The notes below the pieces were generated by a model. The model was not told the DNA's origin. It was given only the letters and a program-made list of their open reading frames with translations, and did not search any database. The position numbers were made by a program, and so were the translations under genes. This document shows positions 1 through 5,188 of a stretch of DNA of 5,188 bases, piece by piece. The stretch is taken from NCBI GenBank assembly GCA_903932545.1, contig CAIZGT010000577.1:1-5188 (forward strand). The letters run 5' to 3'. How positions within the stretch are numbered: position 1 is the first letter of the stretch; every line of letters starts with the position of its first letter. Origin of the DNA: an uncultured Rhodospirillales bacterium (GTDB taxonomy: Bacteria > Pseudomonadota > Alphaproteobacteria > Acetobacterales > Acetobacteraceae).

Positions 1-819
1 CATCAGCAACATGGCAAAGGCGAAGGCGTCTTTATACGGGACCGAGATGTAGGAAGCCCCCATCGTCTCGGCCACACCCAGCGCCAAGCCACCCAGAATC
101 GCGCCAGGAATCGAGCCATACCCGCCGATGATATTGGCCGCGAACGCCTTCAGCGCGATCAACCCGCCCATGCCGACTGACACGAACAGCACCGGCGCCA
201 CCAGCATGCCGGCAATGCCGCCCAGCATCGCGGAATAGGCGAAGGTGAACAGGATCATCCCCACCACCGGAATGCCGAGCAGGCTCGCCATTTCCTTGTC
301 TTGGCTGGTGGCCTGCAGCTTCTTGCCGAGATTGGTCTTCTCGAAGATCACGTATTGCAAAACCACCAGCAGTGTCGCGGCCGCCAAAATCGAGAGATAC
401 TGGCTGTCCATGAACACTTCGCCAACTTGGATGCCGGGCGAGTCAAACAGCCCCGGCAGCACTTCCGGGCTGGGGCCATAGAGAAACAGCACGATGTTTT
501 CCAGGAAGATCGATGCGCCGATCGTGCTGATAATCACCGGCAACCCACCGCGATGGCGCAACGGCCAATAGGTGGTGGCGGCAAACACCACGCCGAACAA
601 CGCCATCAGCACCACCGACAGCGCCATCGCGACGAGGTAGGGCAGTTCCAGCACGTTGAACAACACAACGAGCATGTAAGCGCCCACCATGGCGAACTGC
701 CCTTGGGCGAAGTTCACCACGCTGGCCGCACGGATCAGCAGCACAAAGCCCAAGGCCACCAGCGCATAGATCGCGCCGATGCCCAGGCCGGTGAACAGAA
801 GCTGGAGAAAGATCGCCAT
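1..819 (-). CDS. livH: LivH-type branched-chain amino-acid ABC transporter permease (partial, C-terminus cut by window edge)
   Basis: This is an inner-membrane permease subunit of a HAAT-family (branched-chain amino acid, amide or urea type) ABC importer. It normally pairs with a LivM-type permease and LivG/LivF ATPases to move substrate delivered by the periplasmic binding protein. The 273 visible residues are strongly hydrophobic, with helices near residues 6-29, 45-58, 61-82, 95-115, 141-158, 185-212 and 238-252. Family signatures are visible: VNFAQGQFAMVGAY (35-48), IGASIFLENIVLFLYGP (100-116), the cytoplasmic loop KLQATSQDKEMASLLGI (167-183), and LKAFAANIIGG with GSIPGAILGG (223-244). 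The frame is open through position 1, so about 20-30 C-terminal residues are probably missing compared with the usual ~290-300. The ATG at 819 lies 15 bp after the binding-protein stop, so the two genes are almost certainly one transcript. The ribosome site is weak (no clear GGAGG). The family call is firm. The substrate is not known, and branched-chain amino acids are only the default guess. Confidence 0.93.
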   Translation of the reverse strand, partial: MAIFLQLLFTGLGIGAIYALVALGFVLLIRAASVVNFAQGQFAMVGAYMLVVLFNVLELPYLVAMALSVVLMALFGVVFAATTYWPLRHRGGLPVIISTIGASIFLENIVLFLYGPSPEVLPGLFDSPGIQVGEVFMDSQYLSILAAATLLVVLQYVIFEKTNLGKKLQATSQDKEMASLLGIPVVGMILFTFAYSAMLGGIAGMLVAPVLFVSVGMGGLIALKAFAANIIGGYGSIPGAILGGLALGVAETMGASYISVPYKDAFAFAMLLM

Positions 820-834
820 GATCGGGGCTGCTGC

Positions 835-1974
835 TTAGTCGTTGAACTCGATATGCTTGTCGAACACGATCTTGCCGTTCTCGTTGCGCACCACGTTGTA
901 GCCGCGCAGGCCGTCGCCCTTCTCGTCGAAATTGTAAGTGCCCTCAGCGCCTTTATAGCCCTTGAGCGCCAGGATCGCGGCGCGGATTTCGGCGGGCTTG
1001 GTGCTCTTGGCCGCGTTGATCGCATTGGCCAGGATGTTCAGCCCGTCATACAGCCACGTGCTTTGATTGTCCGGCTGCGCCTTGTATCGCTTCAGATATT
1101 CAACAGCGTAAGCTGTGGCATCAGGCGATGCGTCCGGCGTGTAATCGGCAATCCCGTATGTGCCGAACAACGCGCGACCGGCAAGGTTGAGTGCGGTGGT
1201 GTTGATGATTGAAGGCGAGCCCACCCACGGCACCGTGACACCCAATTGACGGAGCTGACGGGCAAAGATGCCGAGATCGTTTTCAAAAGTGAAATACGAA
1301 CTCACCACGTCCGGGTTCGCCTGCTTCACCGCCAGCACCACCGGGGTAAAATCGGTCTGTTGATTGGTGTAGCCCTGCACCAGTACCGGCGTGATTCCCA
1401 TTTTGGTGAGCGTTGCGACGAGCGCATCCTTGCCGCCGGTGCCGAACGCATCGGTGGAGTGGATGATCACCCATTTCGTCTTTTTCAGCGTGTTCACCCC
1501 GTAATCGGCGATCACGCGGGCGGAGTAGCTGTCATTCGGGCGGCAACGGAACAGCCACGGATTGCCGTTCTGCGTCAGCCCTGGATTGGTGCCGCCGAAC
1601 ATCACCGGCTTGCTTTCCTTCAGCACGTCCGGCGCCATCGCCTGCACCTGCGTCGAGCGGATCGAGCCGGTATAGGCCACGCAGTCACCGCGGCTGACGA
1701 GGCGGGAGAAGCCGAGCACGGCCCCTGGATTGGTGGTGGCGTCGTCTTCGATCACCCATTCCAGCTTTTTGCCAAGCACACCGCCAGCGGCGTTGATCTT
1801 CTCCAACGCCATTGCGGCACCGTTCTGCATAAATTTACCAGCCTCAGCGGCGGGGCCGGTGATGGGGACGATACCACCAATCTTGATGGTGTCTTCTGCA
1901 TGGGCATAGCGCAAAGGTGTGGCGGCGAGGGCCGCAGTGGTGCCGATAATCGCGGTGCGACGGGTCAGGATCAT
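835..1974 (-). CDS. Periplasmic substrate-binding protein of a HAAT-family ABC transporter (LivJ/LivK-like, Peripla_BP_6)
   Basis: This periplasmic protein captures the solute and delivers it to the adjacent LivH-type permease. It has 379 residues, normal for the family. Residues 1-26 form an export signal: MILTRR, a hydrophobic stretch, then AHA before the mature start EDTIKIGG. The TRRTAII segment resembles a twin-arginine (Tat) motif, although Sec export is also possible. The mature protein has the type I fold hallmarks: KIGGIVPITGPAAEAG at its start, ALEKINAAGGVLGKKLE with the acidic IEDDA strand, the YTGSIRSTQ segment, the PWLFRCRPND hinge segment, then GYTNQQTDFTPVV and NPDVV, and a C-terminal TYNFDEKGDGLRGYNVV. 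The start at 1974 is chosen because it has a good Shine-Dalgarno site and begins the signal peptide. The frame stays open upstream to an ATG at 2163, but that extension would overlap the divergent VOC gene and bury the signal peptide. Ligands in this family include Leu/Ile/Val, amides, urea and aromatic acids. The ligand here cannot be read from sequence. Confidence 0.94.
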   Translation of the reverse strand: MILTRRTAIIGTTAALAATPLRYAHAEDTIKIGGIVPITGPAAEAGKFMQNGAAMALEKINAAGGVLGKKLEWVIEDDATTNPGAVLGFSRLVSRGDCVAYTGSIRSTQVQAMAPDVLKESKPVMFGGTNPGLTQNGNPWLFRCRPNDSYSARVIADYGVNTLKKTKWVIIHSTDAFGTGGKDALVATLTKMGITPVLVQGYTNQQTDFTPVVLAVKQANPDVVSSYFTFENDLGIFARQLRQLGVTVPWVGSPSIINTTALNLAGRALFGTYGIADYTPDASPDATAYAVEYLKRYKAQPDNQSTWLYDGLNILANAINAAKSTKPAEIRAAILALKGYKGAEGTYNFDEKGDGLRGYNVVRNENGKIVFDKHIEFND

Positions 1975-1980
1975 GGTAAG

Positions 1981-1987
1981 CTCCCTT
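1981..1987 (-). promoter_or_regulatory. Ribosome binding site of the substrate-binding protein gene
   Basis: On the minus strand this reads AAGGGAG, six bases before the ATG at 1974. It is a strong Shine-Dalgarno match at good spacing. It settles the start at 1974 over the upstream in-frame ATGs, which would lead into the neighbouring gene. Confidence 0.75.
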
Positions 1988-2075
1988 CTGGTGGCGTCTT
2001 GCTGCGCCGATTGTGGCAGGAGCCTCGCATGGTAACGCGCACCCGGCAAGCGGTGACTGGACATCGCGCAATGAG

Positions 2076-2092
2076 TTGCCATTCTGTGCCAA
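2076..2092. promoter_or_regulatory. Imperfect palindrome, candidate operator
   Basis: The sequence is TTGCCA, five bases, TGCCAA. The arms are inverted repeats except for one mismatch (the fourth base). It sits in the divergent region about 28 bp before the VOC start and about 100 bp before the transporter start, where a shared regulator could act. The dyad is seen directly. Operator function is inference only, and short dyads like this also arise by chance. Confidence 0.25.
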
Positions 2093-2103
2093 TCAATCAC
2101 GGC

Positions 2104-2110
2104 AGGGAGG
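2104..2110 (+). promoter_or_regulatory. Ribosome binding site of the VOC gene
   Basis: AGGGAGG lies nine bases before the ATG at 2120. It is a strong Shine-Dalgarno match that supports this start for the small gene. Confidence 0.75.
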
Positions 2111-2119
2111 TCATCAACC

Positions 2120-2503
2120 ATGTTCAGCCACATCATGCTCGGCAGCAACGACATCGAACGCACGCGGATTTTCTATGATGCGCTGCTCGGCGTGCTGGGC
2201 GCCAAGCCGGGGATCACCGACCCGAAAGGCCGCCTCATCTACTCCCATAACGGCGGGCGGCTGTTCTTCAGCATCCCGATCGACGGCCAGCCCGCCACCG
2301 CTGCCAATGGCGGCACGGTGGGCTTTGCGATCAGCAGCCCCGAATTGGTGGATGCGTGGCACAAGGCGGGCGTGGAAAATGGCGGCGTCACCTGCGAAGA
2401 GCCGCCGGGCGTGCGGGTTGGTGCGAGCGGCAGCCTGTATCTGGCGTATCTGCGTGACCCGGATGGCAACAAATTATGTGCTGTGCATCGGATGGCCGGC
2501 TAA
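2120..2503 (+). CDS. VOC superfamily (glyoxalase/bleomycin-resistance fold) protein
   Basis: This is a 127-residue cytoplasmic protein of the vicinal oxygen chelate superfamily, which includes lactoylglutathione lyases, extradiol dioxygenases and antibiotic-binding proteins. The usual pair of beta-alpha-beta-beta-beta units is visible. FSHIMLGSNDIERTRIFYDA (2-21) is the first strand and helix. GGRLFFSIPIDGQPAT (45-60) follows, then the second unit GTVGFAISSPELVDAWHKA (65-83), and the closing YLAYLRDPDGNKLCAVHR (107-124). His4 matches the usual first metal ligand. The position of the usual last ligand, a Glu in classic glyoxalases, is Cys120 here. From memory, the DPDGNKLCA ending is normal for a widespread uncharacterised VOC subfamily. 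The start is fixed by a strong ribosome site. The gene is divergent from the transporter operon and convergent with the kinase, apparently alone on its transcript. The fold is confident; the reaction and substrate are unknown, so calling it a glyoxalase I would overreach. Confidence 0.9.
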   Translation: MFSHIMLGSNDIERTRIFYDALLGVLGAKPGITDPKGRLIYSHNGGRLFFSIPIDGQPATAANGGTVGFAISSPELVDAWHKAGVENGGVTCEEPPGVRVGASGSLYLAYLRDPDGNKLCAVHRMAG

Positions 2504-2510
2504 CCACAAT

Positions 2511-2559
2511 CACCATTGCGAGGGCCGCGTTGGATGCCAATGCTGACCTCGCAATGGTG
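2511..2559. repeat. Perfect 13-bp inverted repeat with nested stem between convergent genes (candidate bidirectional terminator or REP-like element)
   Basis: The left arm CACCATTGCGAGG (2511-2523) is the exact reverse complement of 2547-2559. Inside the loop, 2527-2533 pairs with 2537-2543 (seven pairs, one G-U) around the triloop ATG. The whole 49 bases can therefore form one long hairpin with a small 3x3 internal loop. It begins 7 bases after the VOC stop and ends 45 bases before the kinase stop on the other strand, so both transcripts would read into it. Neither side has a run of T, so it is not a textbook intrinsic terminator. It could limit read-through, protect mRNA 3' ends, or be a copy of a dispersed palindrome. 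The structure is certain; the role is inferred. Confidence 0.8.
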
Positions 2560-2604
2560 GGTTGCTAATGCTTCACCCCGATATTTCGGTGGCTACACTC
2601 GACC

Positions 2605-5085
2605 TTACGCGTCGGCAAAACTCCGCATGACCGCCAGCGGCAGCACAAGCTCAAACACGGCTCCGCCGTTCTGGTTGCGCGCAGCAATCGTGCCGCCCAA
2701 CGTGCGGATATTGCCCGCACAAATCGTCAATCCCAGCCCTGTCCCAATATCCGCAGGCTTGGTGGTGGTAAACGCCTTGAACAATTTCGGCAGGATGACC
2801 GGCAAAATACCACCGGCGCGGTCAGCGAGATAAATTACCAAGGCCTCATTGGTGATCTCAGCCGAAATAGCCAGCACGCGATTGGCGCTTTCGATCGGTG
2901 GCTGCTGGCCCTGATAAGCGTCGCAAGCATTGATGATCAGATTCAACAGCACTTGCTCCAGCAAAAGACGATCGGTGTGCAACTCCGGGAGGTCTGGCGG
3001 GAGGTCCACCTGAACCTGCATGCCCACAGTGCGCATCCGCATCTCCGCCAGAGCAATCGCTTCCTCAATGGCAAAAGCGAGCTGGAACACTGTCTTGTTG
3101 CCCTGGTCAACGCGGCTGAAGCGACGCACACGGTCCACCATTTGCGCCAAACGCGTTGCTTGCTCGCCAATCCTGGCCAATTTGCCGATGGTGTATTCCG
3201 ATGTCGCTTTGCCGGATTCAACGGCCGCAACCGCATTTTCGACGGACAGCATCAGTGAACCCAGAGGTTGGATCATGTCGTGCGCGATGTTGGCGCTTGC
3301 CAGCCCGAGGATTGCGAGTTGCTCGGAATGCCGCAACCGCGTGCGTGAGACATAGTCACTCGTGATGTCGGTCATATAGCCAATGATCGCAGCGCCGCTG
3401 TGAGCACCCGTGGCGCGCCGCAACTGGTTCAGCATCCGATGGGTGGAGCCATCCTTCGCCTGGGCGTTGAATTCGACAGACGCCCAGCCGGTTGTCAGGC
3501 AGCGATACTTGGCCAGCCGCCTTGCTTCAACGTCGCTTGGATCAGTTTGGTCGAACAGCAGCCCGTTGCGGGTGGCTTCTTCCACAGAATACCCAAGCAA
3601 CCTATCAGGCACCCCAACCGGCAATTCGATAAAGGTTTCGTTGTTGGGGCCAAACCATACCTCGAAGGCAACTCCAGGCCCGACACGCAAGATATTTTCC
3701 AGACGCATTTGGCTGACAGCAACTTTTTGTTCAGACAGAACCCGCTCGGTTACATCGCGGGCGATACTGATATAGCGGCAGGGCGAGACGTAGTCATCCT
3801 TGCGGATGTCAACCGCAACGAGTTCAATTTCAAGCCACCTTGTGCGGCCAATCGCATCGAAAATATCCACCAACACCCGCGCCGAGCCACCATCACGGGC
3901 AATTCTCGCCATACCGGCTTCAACTTCCGGCTTATAAACATTCGAGTGGCCCATGCGCTTGCCGATGCTTTGCTTCGGATCAATGCCGAGTTGTCGGCGA
4001 AACGCATCGTTGGCGTAAAGGTAGCGAAATTCTGCATCCATCAGCGCGATCATATCCGTCGCTTTTTCCGCAACTTGCACCAGCACGCCTTCGCGTCGTG
4101 CCACGTCGCGCGCCACGCGCAGGTTTTTTGCGTTGTTTCGACGCTCGATCGATAGCCGCGTGATGATCAGGATCAGTGCCATGGCGCCAAAGCCCAGCGC
4201 AGCGGCGATGATAACAATGCTGCGTGTAACACCCGCAAGGACCGCCTTCATCGGCGCAGTATCGTTGCCAACGACCAAAATCACATCCCATTGGCTGTTG
4301 TACGATGTGGCCATAAAGCGCTCGACGCCATCAATGGGGCTTACTGATATGGCAGTGGAATTGGTGTCACTGATAGATTTTGTGCCGATTGTCGGCAAAA
4401 ATCGGGCATTGGACGAAATTACGCCCGATGGCGTGTTCACACTCCGGCCGAGATATTGACCACCCCCACGCACCAAACTGACCATAGAGTTTGTTTTATA
4501 CTCAACACTTTGTAAAAGCGTTCTGGTAAAATCGCCAGCAACCCTTATGACGAGTACGCCTTTAAAATTTCCGTTGAAATCGTGTATTTTAAATGCAAAT
4601 GGCAGACTTAATAAACTTGTCACTTTTCCAATGCTGGTATTTCCAACGACGATTTCCACATCTTTTTTCGCTAAGATTTCAAAATAATCACGATCGGCTA
4701 CATTGATGTTTTCTGATGGCAGCCAGTGAGTGGACCATTGGAGGTCGCCGACGGCGTTTACAAATGAAACCGATGCAAACTCGCTTCCGGCAATATCGAT
4801 CTGCTGCCGCAAACTGTCCAATCTTTCGGGAAAGTCTAGCAAATGATGGCTATACGAATGTTCGACCAGAACACCACTGGTTTCAAGCAAAGAGACCCGC
4901 TTCAACGTCTCATTAAAGCGGCGGCGCATAATCAGAACATCTGATTTTGCTTGATCCAAGCCAGCATTTTGTGCCTCTACCCGCTTATTTGCCAAATAGT
5001 CACTCGTGGCAACAACAATTGTTGCCAACACAACGATCGACAATAGTGTAGCTGGCAGAAATGCTGCCTTTGCATTGTAAGACAT
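2605..5085 (-). CDS. Membrane sensor histidine kinase: Cache - PAS - PAS - HisKA - HATPase_c
   Basis: This is an inner-membrane two-component sensor kinase of 826 residues. From the N-terminus: TM1 (about 9-27); a periplasmic double-Cache-like domain (about 30-280) with the ADRDYFEI signature (130-137); TM2 (about 287-309); a cytoplasmic linker; PAS1 (about 334-448, ending YISIARDVTER); PAS2 (about 458-578, ending IIGYMTDITSDY); HisKA with ANIAHDMIQPLGS, the phosphoacceptor being His602; and the ATPase domain. The ATPase shows the N-box NLIINACDAY (715-724), a G1 box DRAGGI (755-760) in place of the more usual DNGPGI, an F-box LFKAFTTTK, and a G2 box GTGLGLTI (781-788). All core residues are present, so it should be active. 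The H-box style (HDxxQPL) is like DctB/FixL-type kinases. There is no receiver domain, and no response regulator lies downstream. ATG 5085 is preferred because the short positive N-tail leads straight into TM1 and a G-rich stretch precedes it. An in-frame ATG at 5115 would add ten residues and cannot be excluded. The Cache-coding part is unusually AT-rich. The ligand and partner are unknown. Confidence 0.92.
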   Translation of the reverse strand: MSYNAKAAFLPATLLSIVVLATIVVATSDYLANKRVEAQNAGLDQAKSDVLIMRRRFNETLKRVSLLETSGVLVEHSYSHHLLDFPERLDSLRQQIDIAGSEFASVSFVNAVGDLQWSTHWLPSENINVADRDYFEILAKKDVEIVVGNTSIGKVTSLLSLPFAFKIHDFNGNFKGVLVIRVAGDFTRTLLQSVEYKTNSMVSLVRGGGQYLGRSVNTPSGVISSNARFLPTIGTKSISDTNSTAISVSPIDGVERFMATSYNSQWDVILVVGNDTAPMKAVLAGVTRSIVIIAAALGFGAMALILIITRLSIERRNNAKNLRVARDVARREGVLVQVAEKATDMIALMDAEFRYLYANDAFRRQLGIDPKQSIGKRMGHSNVYKPEVEAGMARIARDGGSARVLVDIFDAIGRTRWLEIELVAVDIRKDDYVSPCRYISIARDVTERVLSEQKVAVSQMRLENILRVGPGVAFEVWFGPNNETFIELPVGVPDRLLGYSVEEATRNGLLFDQTDPSDVEARRLAKYRCLTTGWASVEFNAQAKDGSTHRMLNQLRRATGAHSGAAIIGYMTDITSDYVSRTRLRHSEQLAILGLASANIAHDMIQPLGSLMLSVENAVAAVESGKATSEYTIGKLARIGEQATRLAQMVDRVRRFSRVDQGNKTVFQLAFAIEEAIALAEMRMRTVGMQVQVDLPPDLPELHTDRLLLEQVLLNLIINACDAYQGQQPPIESANRVLAISAEITNEALVIYLADRAGGILPVILPKLFKAFTTTKPADIGTGLGLTICAGNIRTLGGTIAARNQNGGAVFELVLPLAVMRSFADA

Positions 5086-5188
5086 CGCCCCCCGCTTAGT
5101 GGACCCGCCCCACATTTTTCAGTTAAGTAGGCTAGTTCATTTGTCTGAATTTAAGGCTAGCGTAGATCTGAAATGATGTAATGTCGTA
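5086..5188 (-). promoter_or_regulatory. Upstream region of the histidine kinase, with a short direct repeat
   Basis: No gene is recognisable here. Transcription of the kinase should start in this region unless an operon partner lies beyond the edge. AGGCTAG occurs twice (5129-5135 and 5154-5160, plus-strand reading), 25 bp apart and each with TTAAG nearby or overlapping. Similar spacing is seen in some paired activator sites, but two 7-mers are weak evidence. I saw no convincing -35/-10 pair. A G-rich run (minus strand, just before 5085) may serve as a poor ribosome site; ATG 5115 has an A-rich, G-poor lead with no such site. Confidence 0.3.

Larger units (their letters stand above)
1975..2119. 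promoter_or_regulatory. Divergent intergenic region between the ABC operon and the VOC gene
   Basis: This 145-bp gap must hold the promoter of the leftward transporter operon and that of the rightward VOC gene, because no gene precedes either one. A possible plus-strand promoter is TGGACA (2058-2063), a 16-base spacer, and CATTCT (2080-2085). The first hexamer matches the sigma-70 -35 consensus at five of six positions, but the second matches only three of six. No convincing minus-strand promoter was found. The near-palindrome at 2076-2092 would overlap the proposed plus-strand -10. The role of the region as a whole is likely; the individual promoter boxes are weak. Confidence 0.45.

Noticed and set aside
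1..819. Permease gene as a truncated pseudogene
   Set aside because: The frame is open to the first base of the window and all family motifs are intact, so the truncation is only the window edge.
301..1212. Long plus-strand open frame (303 codons) opposite the permease and binding-protein genes
   Set aside because: The translation is rich in His, Gln and Arg with no domain, as expected for the antisense of GC-rich genes. The minus-strand proteins here have clear family signatures.
2076..2092. Sigma-54 promoter for the transporter operon
   Set aside because: The spacer between the -24 and -12 elements is one base short and the -12 element has a mismatch. Sigma-54 spacing is strict, so it is kept only as a weak observation.
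1975..2163. N-terminal extension of the binding protein from ATG 2163
   Set aside because: It would overlap the VOC start and its ribosome site and place 63 residues before an intact signal peptide. The start at 1974 has its own strong Shine-Dalgarno site.
1246..2178. Plus-strand open frame (310 codons) opposite the binding-protein gene
   Set aside because: Antisense shadow with low-complexity composition. It also runs through the divergent intergenic region and into the start of the VOC gene.
2511..2575. Calling the hairpin a standard rho-independent terminator
   Set aside because: No T-tract follows the stem on either strand, so it was listed as an inverted repeat with a possible terminator role.
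3400..4155. Plus-strand open frame (251 codons) inside the kinase gene
   Set aside because: It lies opposite the PAS domains of a clearly real protein, has no recognisable motif and no ribosome site.

Overview
The window looks like chromosomal DNA from a GC-rich proteobacterium, most likely an alphaproteobacterium. The reasons are the GC-rich coding sequence (roughly 60-68 % in hand-counted stretches), the style of the branched-chain amino-acid (HAAT) ABC transporter, and the Cache-PAS-PAS-HisKA kinase. This assignment is an inference from protein style; no rRNA or other marker gene is present.

Layout. Positions 1-1974 (minus strand) hold the start of an amino-acid-type ABC uptake operon: a periplasmic substrate-binding protein (835-1974), followed after 15 bp by a LivH-type permease (1-819) that runs off the left edge. 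Any livM, livG and livF homologues would lie beyond that edge. A 145-bp divergent intergenic region (1975-2119) separates this operon from a small plus-strand VOC/glyoxalase-fold gene (2120-2503). A 101-bp convergent gap (2504-2604) follows and contains a striking perfect 13-bp inverted repeat with a nested second stem. The right half (2605-5085, minus strand) is one large membrane-bound sensor histidine kinase. Its upstream region (5086-5188) is the right edge of the window.

How the genes relate. The binding protein and permease clearly work together in solute uptake. The VOC gene shares only the divergent intergenic region with them, so a functional tie is possible but unproven. The histidine kinase converges on the VOC gene and has no response regulator on its downstream side; a partner could lie beyond position 5188. 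Its periplasmic Cache domain would bind a small molecule, but nothing here shows that it senses the ABC substrate.

I found no mobile element, CRISPR array, tRNA, rRNA or clearly new system. The observations most worth a second look are the long intergenic hairpin, the sharply AT-rich sensor-domain segment of the kinase, and a near-palindrome in the divergent promoter region.
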